From Deltaproteobacteria bacterium ADurb.Bin026 (GTDB lineage: Bacteria > Desulfobacterota > Syntrophorhabdia > Syntrophorhabdales > Syntrophorhabdaceae): a stretch of DNA of 20,247 nt. Each line of letters begins with the position of its first letter. Position 1 is the stretch's first letter. The notes under the pieces were generated by a model. The model saw only the letters and a program-made list of their open reading frames with translations, did not search any database and was not told where the DNA came from. Shown here one piece after another: positions 8,539-16,903 of this stretch. The position numbers were made by a program, and so were the translations under genes. Location: the NCBI GenBank assembly GCA_002071245.1, contig MWEV01000130.1:1-20247 (forward strand), given 5' to 3'.

Positions 8539-8908
8539 TTTTCACCTCGGTATTTGTTGTTTTTTCTTTTGTCATTGTATACCTTTTAGCCTCGATCCAG
8601 AGGCTTTCGAGGTCATACAGTTCTCTAAGATGCTCCAGAAACACGTGAACAATGATATTCCGGTAATCTATAATAACCCATCTCCCTTCATTGTAGCCTT
8701 CCACCGAATAAGGTAAAATACCATTTTTCTTCACACTTGTTTCGATATATTCAACTATTGTTTTAACGTGCCTTTCACTTGCCCCGCTCGCAATAACAAA
8801 ATAATCCGCAATATCGGTAAGCCCCTTCAGTTCAATCATCAATATATCTTTTGCCTTTTTTTCTTCAGCATACCTTGCAATTAAAGCTATCTTTTCATCC
8901 AATTCCAT
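8519..8908 (-). CDS. rsfS: Ribosome silencing factor RsfS (Iojap/YbeB)
   Basis: RsfS binds ribosomal protein L14 on the 50S subunit and blocks joining with the 30S subunit when nutrients are short. The protein is 129 aa, usual for the family. The conserved core is visible: TDIADYFVIASGASERHVKTI (about 31-51), EGYNEGRWVIIDY, and IIVHVFLEHLRELYDLESLW near the C-terminus. The ATG follows the nadD stop directly with no gap, with AGGA about 6 nt upstream. nadD-rsfS adjacency is a widespread bacterial arrangement, but rlmH, which often follows, is replaced here by the DksA-like gene. Confidence 0.95.
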   Translation of the reverse strand: MELDEKIALIARYAEEKKAKDILMIELKGLTDIADYFVIASGASERHVKTIVEYIETSVKKNGILPYSVEGYNEGRWVIIDYRNIIVHVFLEHLRELYDLESLWIEAKRYTMTKEKTTNTEVKNGKRKT

Positions 8909-9547
8909 CTATGTCCTGTACAATCCTTTTTCACGGACAATCTTTTCTACTGTCTTCGGAACAATATACCTCGTAGTCTTGCCTTGTTTTATATTTTCGC
9001 GAATCCTGGTAGAAGAGATGTCGAGTTGAGTAACCTGCTGTAAATAGATCATGTTTCCCGAACTATGCTGGAACCTGACATCATCAATCTTTTTAATATG
9101 AGTTTTCAGGCTATTGGGAAAAACATCCGAAGCACCTGGTTTTCTGTCCATAGGTCGAAGCATGACAATAAAGTTCGTATGGTTGAATATTTCCTTATAA
9201 TCATACCAAGTATCAATTTCATAGAATGCGTCTATACCCATAATGAAATATAACGACTTGAAACGTTTTTCGAAAGACTTCACAGTATCTATCGAATATG
9301 ATACACCCTTTCTTTTCAGTTCAATATCTGAAACACTTAAATATTTATTGTCTCTGACAGCGCTTTTAATCATTTTAAGCCTTATATCTGAATCTGTTAT
9401 TAATTGTATATTTTTATGCGGCGGGATATTGGCAGGTATAAAATATACCCTTTCGAGCTCAAAAGCTTCCCTTATCTCTTCCGCAACACGTAAATGTCCA
9501 ATATGAACTGGATCAAAGGTTCCACCGAATAAACCAATCCTCATCAT
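8909..9547 (-). CDS. nadD: Nicotinate-nucleotide adenylyltransferase
   Basis: Transfers AMP from ATP to nicotinate mononucleotide, giving deamido-NAD, the penultimate step of NAD synthesis. The protein is 212 aa. The nucleotidyltransferase signature GGTFDPVHIGH lies at 8-18, and the C-terminal ISSTRIR at 177-183 completes the ATP site; PPHK at 42-45 and GVSYSIDT in the middle are also family-typical. Two tandem ATGs are possible starts; the first overlaps the proA stop as ATGA and the second is 3 nt later, with GAGGG just upstream of both. The neighbouring rsfS is its common partner. Confidence 0.96.
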   Translation of the reverse strand: MMRIGLFGGTFDPVHIGHLRVAEEIREAFELERVYFIPANIPPHKNIQLITDSDIRLKMIKSAVRDNKYLSVSDIELKRKGVSYSIDTVKSFEKRFKSLYFIMGIDAFYEIDTWYDYKEIFNHTNFIVMLRPMDRKPGASDVFPNSLKTHIKKIDDVRFQHSSGNMIYLQQVTQLDISSTRIRENIKQGKTTRYIVPKTVEKIVREKGLYRT

Positions 9548-10788
9548 TCCCTCAATTGTCCGTTACCAAATGCAATAAATTTCGTTACAGTCAATTCTTC
9601 CAACCCCATTGGGCCAAATGCATGCAACCGTGTTGTGCTGATGCCCATTTCCGCCCCAAGCCCCAACTGATAACCGTCGTTCAGTCGAGTAGATGCATTT
9701 ACGAGTACCAGAGAGGAATTCAGCTCCCTGAGAAAACGCCACGCATTATCGTAATTTTTCGTTACAATAGCCTCGGTATGGTCAGAGCCATATTTTCTTA
9801 TATGACTGATCGCCTCATCCATATCCTTTACAATCTTGACTGAAAGCACAAGGTCAAGATACTCCTCATACCAATCGGTTTCTTCTGCCTTTTCGATACC
9901 TTTAACGATTTCTAACGTTTTATCGCAACCCTTTAATGCCACTCCATGATCGCTAAATATTTTAGCCATATGAGGCAAAAATGTGCGTGCGACTGATTCA
10001 TGAACGAGCAATGTCTCCAATGCATTGCAAGTAGCAGGCTTCTGTACTTTTGCGTTCAAACATATCCTGCATGCAAGCTCTATATCAGCCCATTCATCAA
10101 CATATATATGACACACGCCTTTGTAATGTTTCAGTACTGGTATGGTGGATTGCTCAACAACGTTCTTTATCAGTGCTTCACCACCCCTTGGTATTATAAG
10201 GTCGATATATTCGTCCTGCTTCAGTAGTTCATAGATGTACGACCTGTCACTCGTTGTGACAAGCTTAACCACGTCTTCAGATAAACCTTCTCTTTGTAAG
10301 GATTCCGTAATGAGGTTAAAAAGTGCAATATTCGAATGCACGGCCTCGGAACCTCCTTTGAGAATCGCACAATTTCCACTTTTTAGACATAAAGAAAATG
10401 CATCAACAGTCACATTGGGCCTTGATTCGTATATTATGAGTATCACCCCAATGGGAACTCTCATTTTACCTACAAGAAGACCGTTTGGGCGTTTTGACAA
10501 CTTCGTCACCTCGCCAACCGGATCAGGCAATCCAATGACATCCTCTATACTCGATTGCATCTCCTTTATAACCTTTCCATCGATCTTCAGCCTTTCTATA
10601 AGGCTCTTCTGAAGACCTGCGTTTTCTGCATTTAAAATATCCTTTTTGTTTTCAGATATTATATAGTCCGTATTTTTAGAAATAAGATCATGAAGCGTAT
10701 AAAGGACTTTATTTTTCTTCTCAGAATCAAGATGCGCAACAATATGTGAAGCATCTTTTATGTTTTTTGCGATCTCTGCTGGTTTCAT
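9544..10788 (-). CDS. proA: Gamma-glutamyl phosphate reductase
   Basis: Second step of proline synthesis: NADPH-dependent reduction of glutamyl-5-phosphate to glutamate-5-semialdehyde. The 414-aa length is standard. It has the aldehyde-dehydrogenase fold with catalytic Cys254 in KVQKPATCNALETLLVH, MRVPIGVILIIYESRPNVT (about 109-127) and the C-terminal LGLGAEMGISTTRLHAFGPMGL characteristic of ProA. The start overlaps the proB stop by 4 bp (ATGA), so the two enzymes, which pass an unstable intermediate between them, are translationally coupled. Its own stop overlaps nadD in the same way. Confidence 0.97.
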   Translation of the reverse strand: MKPAEIAKNIKDASHIVAHLDSEKKNKVLYTLHDLISKNTDYIISENKKDILNAENAGLQKSLIERLKIDGKVIKEMQSSIEDVIGLPDPVGEVTKLSKRPNGLLVGKMRVPIGVILIIYESRPNVTVDAFSLCLKSGNCAILKGGSEAVHSNIALFNLITESLQREGLSEDVVKLVTTSDRSYIYELLKQDEYIDLIIPRGGEALIKNVVEQSTIPVLKHYKGVCHIYVDEWADIELACRICLNAKVQKPATCNALETLLVHESVARTFLPHMAKIFSDHGVALKGCDKTLEIVKGIEKAEETDWYEEYLDLVLSVKIVKDMDEAISHIRKYGSDHTEAIVTKNYDNAWRFLRELNSSLVLVNASTRLNDGYQLGLGAEMGISTTRLHAFGPMGLEELTVTKFIAFGNGQLRE

Positions 10789-11888
10789 ATCACCACCATA
10801 TTGTCTCTGTGTACTATTTCTTCTGCATATTTATACCCAAGCTTCCTCTCTATATCAACACTTTTTAGCCCTTTGATTTTGTTAACATCTGTGGATGAAT
10901 AGTTTGTGATGCCCCTCGCTATGGTCTGTCCATCTGCATTATGTAATTCAACACAGTCTCCCCTCGAAAAATCACCTTCTATTTTCACTACTCCAGAAGG
11001 AAGAAGGCTTTTCCCATTGTATAATATGGCATTTTTCGCCCCTTCATCCAACCATACCTTGCCTTTTATTTTATAGGCGAATGCTGTCCACCATTTGTTT
11101 CTTCCAATCTTTGATTCTGGTTGAAAAAGTGTACCTATATCTTCACCGTTGATTACACGCAATGCAATATTTTCAATGTCTCCCCTCACTATTCTCGTTG
11201 GGATGCCATAACGACCAGCCTTTTTTGCAGCCTCGAGTTTGCTCACCATGCCTCCTGTACTCTTTTCGCTGGTTGTCCCAAAAGCCAATCTTTCAATTTT
11301 GTCATCGATCTTTTCTACAACACTTATAATGCGAGCATCCGGATATTTTTGTGGATCCTTATCGCATAATCCGTCTACATCAGACAGAAGTACAAGCAGA
11401 TCAGAGTCCGTTATCTGGGCAATAAGCGCTGAAAGATTATCATTGTCGCCAAAGCGTATTTCCTTAAATGATAAGGCATCGTTTTCATTGATAACAGGTA
11501 TTATTTTCATGGATAATAACGAATTAAGTGTATTCATCAGGTTAAGGCATCTTGTTTTGCTCTTTATATCCTCATGGGTTAAAAGTACCTGTCCAATCTT
11601 CAACCTTTCTTTTTCAAAGGCATCCATGTACATATTCATGAGTTTGATCTGCCCGATCGATGCAAGGGCCTGTCTTTTTTCAATTTCCTTCGGCTTCTTT
11701 TTCAGAGCGAGGGCCTCCATACCACTGGCAATTGCACCGCTCGATACAATAATCGTATCTATGCCTTTTTCCTTAATGGTCCTTACCTGTCTTGCAAGTT
11801 TACCCACCATATCCATGCTGATATTTTTTTCTTTATCCAAAAGCACAGATGTGCCTATTTTTAAAACAATCCTCTTCACATTAAGCAT
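10785..11888 (-). CDS. proB: Glutamate 5-kinase with PUA domain
   Basis: First step of proline synthesis, phosphorylating glutamate with ATP. 367 aa. An amino-acid-kinase domain (about 1-260) shows RIVLKIGTSVLL at 6-17, VSSGAIASGMEAL, NENDALS with FGDNDNLSALIA, LLVLLSDVDGLCDKDP and TGGMVSKLEAAKKA. A C-terminal PUA domain (about 270-360) follows, the arrangement seen in E. coli ProB. The family is normally feedback-inhibited by proline. A 61-bp gap separates it from obg, the widest gap in the central block, and the ribosome binding site is weak (GGGG at a long distance); V4 as GTG is a possible alternative start. Confidence 0.96.
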   Translation of the reverse strand: MLNVKRIVLKIGTSVLLDKEKNISMDMVGKLARQVRTIKEKGIDTIIVSSGAIASGMEALALKKKPKEIEKRQALASIGQIKLMNMYMDAFEKERLKIGQVLLTHEDIKSKTRCLNLMNTLNSLLSMKIIPVINENDALSFKEIRFGDNDNLSALIAQITDSDLLVLLSDVDGLCDKDPQKYPDARIISVVEKIDDKIERLAFGTTSEKSTGGMVSKLEAAKKAGRYGIPTRIVRGDIENIALRVINGEDIGTLFQPESKIGRNKWWTAFAYKIKGKVWLDEGAKNAILYNGKSLLPSGVVKIEGDFSRGDCVELHNADGQTIARGITNYSSTDVNKIKGLKSVDIERKLGYKYAEEIVHRDNMVVI

Positions 11889-11949
11889 ATTTCATCAACC
11901 CCATTGCTATTTCTTACAACTGTTGCTCTAACACATATAAGTATACTTT

Positions 11950-12936
11950 TCATACATCCTGTTTCAGGTGCAAAGCATCTTTCAAGGCTTCAATACCCCT
12001 GCCTGTCAATGCGCTTATACTTACTACACGTTCTCCTATGTCCATAAAATGCTTCTTCCATTTTCTTGCCCTATAATCAGATACAAGGTCTGTCTTGTTT
12101 AACGCCAACACCCTATCTTTATTGACAATTTCTTCATTGAAAGACCCAAGCTCATTTAAAATTGTCGAATAATCGTCCTCTAAATTGGTCGAAGATAAAT
12201 CAAGTAAAAGCAGCAACATCTTTGTCCTTTCAATATGCTTAAGAAACATAAGCCCTAACCCCTTCCCTTTAGATGCACCTTCTATAATGCCCGGGATATC
12301 TGCAACAACAAATGTTTTGTCATTATTGGTCATAACACCAAGGGTAGGGATCAACGTGGTAAAAGGATAATCGCCTATCTGCGGTTTTGCATCTGTCAGT
12401 TTTGAAATAAGCGTTGATTTTCCTGTGTTAGGTAGACCTACAATGCCGATATCAGCAAGGAGTTTCAACACAAGATGCACGGCCATCTCTTCCCCTTCAC
12501 CGCCAAAATCAAATTGGACAGGCGTTCTATTCGTAGATGTTGCAAAACGCGTATTTCCTCTACCACCCCTTCCACCCCTTGCAACAACATACCCTTTTTC
12601 GTCTTCTGCAACATCATATAAGGGGATTATTGGATTGTCTAGATTATACACGATTGTACCAAGGGGGACAGAAATATAGATATCCTTTCCGTTTCTGCCT
12701 TTTCTATTGTTGCCGCTTCCGTTTTTACCGTTTTCTGCTTTATAGATTTTTTTATAATTAAGTTCTACAAGACTTGATAGGCCCCTCTTGCCTACTAAGA
12801 TTATGTCTCCCCCCTTGCCTCCATCGCCTCCGTCAGGGCCACCTTTGGGTATAAATTTTGCCCTTCTAAAGCTTACACAACCCTGACCACCATTTCCCGC
12901 CTTTATAAATATCTTGGCTTCATCGACAAACTTCAT
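11950..12936 (-). CDS. obg: Obg GTPase (ObgE/CgtA)
   Basis: Essential GTPase acting in late assembly of the 50S ribosomal subunit and in the stringent response. 328 aa: the glycine-rich Obg fold spans about 1-158 (GGDGGKGGDI; GGRGGRGNTRF), followed by a G domain with P-loop GLPNTGKST at 167-175, switch region DYPFTTL, DIPG at 213-216, NKTD at 280-283 and SAL at 308-310. There is no C-terminal OCT domain, as in the Gram-negative short form. The start overlaps rpmA by 4 bp (ATGA). The rplU-rpmA-obg order is strongly conserved in bacteria. Confidence 0.97.
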   Translation of the reverse strand: MKFVDEAKIFIKAGNGGQGCVSFRRAKFIPKGGPDGGDGGKGGDIILVGKRGLSSLVELNYKKIYKAENGKNGSGNNRKGRNGKDIYISVPLGTIVYNLDNPIIPLYDVAEDEKGYVVARGGRGGRGNTRFATSTNRTPVQFDFGGEGEEMAVHLVLKLLADIGIVGLPNTGKSTLISKLTDAKPQIGDYPFTTLIPTLGVMTNNDKTFVVADIPGIIEGASKGKGLGLMFLKHIERTKMLLLLLDLSSTNLEDDYSTILNELGSFNEEIVNKDRVLALNKTDLVSDYRARKWKKHFMDIGERVVSISALTGRGIEALKDALHLKQDV

Positions 12937-13187
12937 TCAGAGGGATATACGTTCACCCTTTTTTTATCTTTTTTGAATTCGTATTTAACTATACCGTCCG
13001 AAAGGGCAAACAGAGTATTATCATGACCAATTCCAACATTATTTCCAGGGTGTATCTTTGTACCATGTTGCCTAATTATTATGTTTCCCGCCTTAACGAC
13101 CTGCCCACCATAAATCTTTACACCGAGCCTCTGGCCTTTGCTGTCCCTACCATTTCGTGAGCTTCCGCCTGCTTTTTTATGCGCCAT
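12933..13187 (-). CDS. rpmA: 50S ribosomal protein L27
   Basis: 84 aa. L27 reaches the peptidyl-transferase centre with its N-terminal tail. The protein begins directly with MAHKKAGGSSRNGRDSKGQR and lacks the cleavable N-terminal extension of Firmicutes L27, which fits a Gram-negative host. GGQVVKAGNIIIRQHGTK and HPGNNVGIGHD follow as expected. GGAGG precedes the ATG, and the start lies 11 bp inside the end of rplU. Confidence 0.98.
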   Translation of the reverse strand: MAHKKAGGSSRNGRDSKGQRLGVKIYGGQVVKAGNIIIRQHGTKIHPGNNVGIGHDNTLFALSDGIVKYEFKKDKKRVNVYPSE

Positions 13188-13506
13188 GAGATGCCTCCAT
13201 GAGTATCTTTTCTACGAGAACTTCGGTATAGGGCTGCCTATGTCCGTTCTTCTTTTTATAGTCTTTCCGCTTTTTATGCTTGAAAATGATTACCTTTTTT
13301 GCCCTACCGTGTGATAAAACCTTTCCTTGAATGAATGCCCCCCCGACATAGGGATTACCGATAAGCGTATTATTGCCGTCGTTGAATGCAAGAACCTCTT
13401 TTATCTGAATATCATCCCCCTCGCCGGCAGCAAACTTTTCCAGTTTTATCTTTTCACCTTCGGTGACTTTGTACTGTTTTCCTCCATTTTCTATAATGGC
13501 ATACAT
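13177..13506 (-). CDS. rplU: 50S ribosomal protein L21
   Basis: 109 aa, binds 23S rRNA. Begins with MYAIIENGGKQYKVTEGE, the canonical L21 N-terminus, and has the basic GRAKKVIIFKHKKRKDYKKKNGHRQ segment at about 67-91. AGGAG lies 9 nt before the ATG. It is the first gene after the clear promoter in the centre of the window. Confidence 0.98.
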   Translation of the reverse strand: MYAIIENGGKQYKVTEGEKIKLEKFAAGEGDDIQIKEVLAFNDGNNTLIGNPYVGGAFIQGKVLSHGRAKKVIIFKHKKRKDYKKKNGHRQPYTEVLVEKILMEASHGA

Positions 13507-13544
13507 AAATAAACTCCTGACACTTTATTTGAAAAAAACTACTT

Positions 13545-13574
13545 ATAATATGCTGAAAACAATATAAAAGTCAA
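13545..13574 (-). promoter_or_regulatory. Promoter of the rplU-rpmA-obg run
   Basis: On the minus strand TTGACT (13569-13574) and TATTAT (13545-13550) are 18 bp apart, a strong sigma70-type match. It lies in the 113-bp gap upstream of rplU and implies a leader of about 30 nt. It probably drives the ribosomal protein genes and, by read-through, the proline, NAD and envelope genes after them. Confidence 0.7.
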
Positions 13575-13619
13575 CAGTGTTTTGGAAACGGCGATTTCAC
13601 TGACCCTGCTCTACCAACC

Positions 13620-14279
13620 TTACTGTTCTATAACTATGGATTGTTCGGATATTTTTTCAGATGAAAGTGATGTTTGCGTGTAAAGCCGTGTAAAATAATA
13701 CGTTGCAAGAAGCATTGTATAGTAGATAAGCACTATCCAAACAAAAAAGCCGATAAAAGGGATGCGAAGTACTGTCTTTGAAAGGATATACAAAATAACA
13801 CCAGTTGCGAGATAACCGCCGACATAAGGTACCATCACCTCTTTAATGCCATTTATCAGCTTTTCATATTCGAGCGCATTTCTGAATTCGTTATTTTCAG
13901 AAAACTTAGCAAATGCAAAAGGCAGAAAAAAAGACAATACAATCAAAGCAATATAGCCAATGAACTTAATTATGCTGCCGAAAAATACAGTCATACTGTG
14001 TAAGGCAGTCAAAAAGAAACCGAATGAAAATAAAAAAAACGGAATCGCCTCATACAAAATGAATATAAAAAGAAGTTTAATCCCTTCTATCCATATTTCG
14101 GACTTTCTTTCCCAGGTAGGCAAACCAACACTCCCTATATTGAGAAGCCGAGAAGACCTGGAAAGATAACCGAGAGATAGAAAATTCGCAACAGGAATAA
14201 AAAGAATTATACCACCTGCAACCCATCTAAGGATATACCTTTTGTTAAGGGTAAACTGGATAAAAGGGATTATATCCAT
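13620..14279 (-). CDS. DUF4013 family membrane protein
   Basis: 219 aa, hydrophobic. About five to six membrane helices can be seen, including about 17-38, 66-90, 95-124, 152-169 and 173-196. The early GYLSR...GLPTW...GIKLL pattern and the overall layout match DUF4013, a family of unknown function found in bacteria and archaea. The ATG at 14279 starts one base after the stop of the SDR gene and has AAGGAAAG upstream, so it is preferred over a start 10 codons earlier. No terminator is visible after the stop; the rplU promoter region follows. No function can be assigned. Confidence 0.75.
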   Translation of the reverse strand: MDIIPFIQFTLNKRYILRWVAGGIILFIPVANFLSLGYLSRSSRLLNIGSVGLPTWERKSEIWIEGIKLLFIFILYEAIPFFLFSFGFFLTALHSMTVFFGSIIKFIGYIALIVLSFFLPFAFAKFSENNEFRNALEYEKLINGIKEVMVPYVGGYLATGVILYILSKTVLRIPFIGFFVWIVLIYYTMLLATYYFTRLYTQTSLSSEKISEQSIVIEQ

Positions 14280-14280
14280 T

Positions 14281-15066
14281 CTACTTTCCTTTCGTAATAA
14301 AATCCACAAGCGATTCAGGCGTGTACCCTGTCATGCCGCCATCCATCGTAATGGTTTCACCATTGATATATTGGGCGCCTTCAGAGGCGAGAAACAAGAT
14401 ACAGGATACAAATTCCTCTACCTTTGCCATCCTTCCAATAGGTGTTCGCTTTGAAAGATAATCAACAAAAATTTCTTTCTTTACCAGACCTTCGTTCATG
14501 CCACCTTTTATAAAGCCAGGTGCTATTGCGCATAAGGTAACTCCATGCCTTGACCATTCATATGCAAGTGACCTGGTCATAAGCATCACCGCAGATTTAC
14601 TGATTGAATAGGGAAGAAAACCCTTCTCTCCAAAAAGCGCAACCTGTGATGCAACGCTGATTATCCGCCCGGATTTTTGTTCGATCATCTTTTTGCCAAA
14701 TATCTGGGTAACATAAAAGGTGCCTTTAAGGTTTACATCTATCGTCTTATCGAAATCAACCTTCTTCATCTTTTCGGACGGGATTAGGGGATTAACGATC
14801 CCTGCGTTATTAAAAAGGACATCCACCCTTCCCCATTTTGCAATGGTTTTCTCCAGAGCACCTTCCATCTCTTCATAGTTTGTTATATCAGCCTCAAAGG
14901 CAAGGACAGGTTTTCCCTGAAACTCTTCATTAAACTTCGATACCGCCTCTTTATGAATATCGCTTATTGCCACGCATGCCCCTTCTTCGAGAAATGCTTT
15001 TGCAGTTGCCTTTCCGAGACCCTTGGCTCCGCCTGTTATAAAAACTATTTTGTCTTTAAACCTCAT
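14281..15066 (-). CDS. Short-chain dehydrogenase/reductase (SDR) family oxidoreductase
   Basis: 261 aa, classical SDR. TGGAKGLG (11-18) binds the cofactor, NNAG is at 86-89, and the catalytic residues are Ser140, Tyr153 and Lys157 (YSISK). Asp36 at the end of the second strand favours NAD(H) over NADP(H). The C-terminal INGETITMDGGMTGY is typical of the FabG/glucose-dehydrogenase-like subgroup, but the substrate cannot be read from the sequence. A dedicated fatty-acid FabG is unlikely because no fab genes are nearby. The start overlaps the stop of the radical SAM gene by 4 bp (ATGA). Confidence 0.9.
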   Translation of the reverse strand: MRFKDKIVFITGGAKGLGKATAKAFLEEGACVAISDIHKEAVSKFNEEFQGKPVLAFEADITNYEEMEGALEKTIAKWGRVDVLFNNAGIVNPLIPSEKMKKVDFDKTIDVNLKGTFYVTQIFGKKMIEQKSGRIISVASQVALFGEKGFLPYSISKSAVMLMTRSLAYEWSRHGVTLCAIAPGFIKGGMNEGLVKKEIFVDYLSKRTPIGRMAKVEEFVSCILFLASEGAQYINGETITMDGGMTGYTPESLVDFITKGK

Positions 15067-16010
15067 AATATTCCTCCGTATAATGTTTTTATTCTGCTAT
15101 CGAAAAGCCCCATAAGGGCTTCGTTATCCTCAGGAGTCATACCGGTGACACTCCTCCAGATATCCTTCCTCTCCATGCAAAGATATATAAAAAGGTCTTT
15201 TTCCTGTTCCTTCAAAAGATTATAAAGCATCCCGTATATCCTAACCCGTTCCTTTTTGACATAGCGGTACTTCCCATCCTCTCCTCTTACAAATTCTCCA
15301 TAAAGAAGGTTTTTTCTATTCTCATCCAGAAATCTGTTAAAAAGTTTCGGCGGAAATCTCAAAAGCCCAAGACTCACCCACAACACCCTTTTCAGATCGA
15401 TGATCCTTCCTATATCGCCAATAAGATATTCATAATCCTTTTCAAACCCGTCATAAATAATAACAGGGTCAAGGTGCAACCCCACAAAACACCCGCACTC
15501 CTGAGCCTTTCTTAAGGCTTTAAGCCTTTTATAAAGTGGGCTTGTCCGTTTTTCCTCTTTGTCTATGATCCGTTGAGGAGCAAGTGAAAAGGATATCACG
15601 ATATAAGGGTTTAGGAAAGGGGTCAGGTGATCGATTTGTGCCCACTTTGATTTCAACTCCAGAATAGCCTTTTTTGTTTCGCCAAAAAACTCCACGAGTG
15701 GCTGATTAAGACGATATCTTCTGTCAATGGCAAGGCTGTCCGAGAGTTCCCCAGTCCCAAATCTCAGGATATGCGTCTTCTCGGCGTCAATAGCTTCACT
15801 TATCTGGGAGAGGATATAAGGTATATCGCTGTTTATTTTAATATTCGGTGTATTGATATATTCTTTCAGTATACAGTAAGAACAAGAAAGAATGCACCCT
15901 TCAACGAGGTCGATAGTTTTGTAGCCGCAGCAGATATGGTGCTTCGTGCCGGGACAGTTTCTTACAATATCCCCTTTTGTTTCAACAAATTCAATAGGTT
16001 GTAAGCCCAA
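15063..16010 (-). CDS. SPL-family radical SAM protein (SplB/COG1533-like)
   Basis: 315 aa. CILSCSYC (Cys39, Cys43, Cys46) is the radical-SAM CX3CX2C that holds the 4Fe-4S cluster, and the flanking sequence follows the spore photoproduct lyase/DNA-repair-photolyase group: HHICCGYKTIDLVEGC before it, and ILRFGTGELSDS then ISFSLAPQRI and GLHLDPVI after it. Members include the spore photoproduct lyase that repairs UV-damaged thymines; this organism shows no sign of sporulation, so the substrate is unknown. It starts at TTG with AGGAG 5 nt upstream, inside the end of the ParB-like gene (20-bp overlap). This pairing suggests a shared job. Confidence 0.82.
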   Translation of the reverse strand: MGLQPIEFVETKGDIVRNCPGTKHHICCGYKTIDLVEGCILSCSYCILKEYINTPNIKINSDIPYILSQISEAIDAEKTHILRFGTGELSDSLAIDRRYRLNQPLVEFFGETKKAILELKSKWAQIDHLTPFLNPYIVISFSLAPQRIIDKEEKRTSPLYKRLKALRKAQECGCFVGLHLDPVIIYDGFEKDYEYLIGDIGRIIDLKRVLWVSLGLLRFPPKLFNRFLDENRKNLLYGEFVRGEDGKYRYVKKERVRIYGMLYNLLKEQEKDLFIYLCMERKDIWRSVTGMTPEDNEALMGLFDSRIKTLYGGIL

Positions 16011-16890
16011 ATATACTCCTTATGTATCCGGCATCAAGAATGCTGTTGATTTTTAATAATGCCCCTTTTACTTCTTCGGGGCCATTTGCTCTTATGCGTA
16101 TATCAATATACTCCTTTTCAAAAAAAGGGTCTACCTTTATATCAATACTTGGAGGAAGGGCACACCTATTTTTTATTTCGCTCAAATCCTCTTCAAGCCC
16201 TGATAGTATTGGATTTATTGAATATTTTAGCGATCTTTTCAAATCGTATATATTATTCATACCTTTTATGGCTGAGAAATCAATATTGCCATACTTTAGC
16301 TTCATAATACTGAGCATCTGTAAAATCTCTCGCATCATGCTTTCTGTAGTATGAATCCGGTTTAGCATTTCAGTGATGTCTTTTATCTCATGATCTGCAA
16401 AACCGAGCAACTTCTCCACATTTTGCATGGTCATGTTCTTTTGCAGCACAAAATCCTTCACAAAATTTTCCGCATTGGCTAAAGCACGCATCCTTTTGAT
16501 AATCTTTTCATAAAAACCAAGTGAAATCATCGACATAACACCGGATATTTCTTCTTCTGAAAAATCCATAGTAAATAATTTGTCAACACAATATGCCTTT
16601 TCTATAATATTCAGTACCCTACCTAAATTACTGTGAATAGAGGCTTGCATCGCCTTTTTGTAATCCATATCCATAACAAAACAGGGGATATCTGTAAACC
16701 CAAGTTCTTTTGCCGCTTCAATTCTCTTAAATCCAGATACTATCGTGTGCGGCTGCTTATCAAGGATTAACAATGGCTGGATGACTCCTTCCATCCTGAT
16801 GGACGAAAGGAGTGCATCATCCTGAAGCGGATAGGATATACAGAACCTTCTGTCGTTCATGTTTATGCGTTCGATAGGTATAGTTTGCAT
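15991..16890 (-). CDS. ParB N-terminal-domain protein
   Basis: 299 aa. Residues 1-110 form a ParB/Srx-type domain: SSIRMEGVIQPLLIL (29-43), SGFKRIEAAKELGF (52-65), the counterpart of the GERRxRA nucleotide-binding box, and NLGRVLNIIEKA (88-99), matching the ENLxRxxLxxxEEA box of ParB. The middle is helical and has no clear helix-turn-helix that I can identify; a mixed alpha/beta C-terminal part follows (about 245-299). No parA or parS-like site is nearby, so chromosome partitioning is unlikely. AAGGAAA lies before the ATG, and the stop overlaps the SPL-family gene. The family's CTP binding is established for true ParB; here it is inferred. Confidence 0.72.
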   Translation of the reverse strand: MQTIPIERINMNDRRFCISYPLQDDALLSSIRMEGVIQPLLILDKQPHTIVSGFKRIEAAKELGFTDIPCFVMDMDYKKAMQASIHSNLGRVLNIIEKAYCVDKLFTMDFSEEEISGVMSMISLGFYEKIIKRMRALANAENFVKDFVLQKNMTMQNVEKLLGFADHEIKDITEMLNRIHTTESMMREILQMLSIMKLKYGNIDFSAIKGMNNIYDLKRSLKYSINPILSGLEEDLSEIKNRCALPPSIDIKVDPFFEKEYIDIRIRANGPEEVKGALLKINSILDAGYIRSIFGLTTY

Positions 16891-16903
16891 ATAAGTTTCC
16901 TTC

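Noticed and set aside
11239..11931. Plus-strand open frame of 230 codons opposite proB
   Set aside because: Antisense to the conserved kinase domain of proB and without any family motif.
13575..13606. CAGTG...CACTG short inverted repeat upstream of the rplU promoter
   Set aside because: Only 5 bp of stem with a 20-base loop and no U-run; too weak for a terminator or a confident operator.
13602..13619. GGTTGGTAGAGCAGGG on the minus strand, resembling a tRNA D-arm
   Set aside because: No acceptor stem, anticodon arm or T-arm (GTTCGAATC) follows in the next 70 bases, so it is not a tRNA. At most it is a chance match or a fragment.
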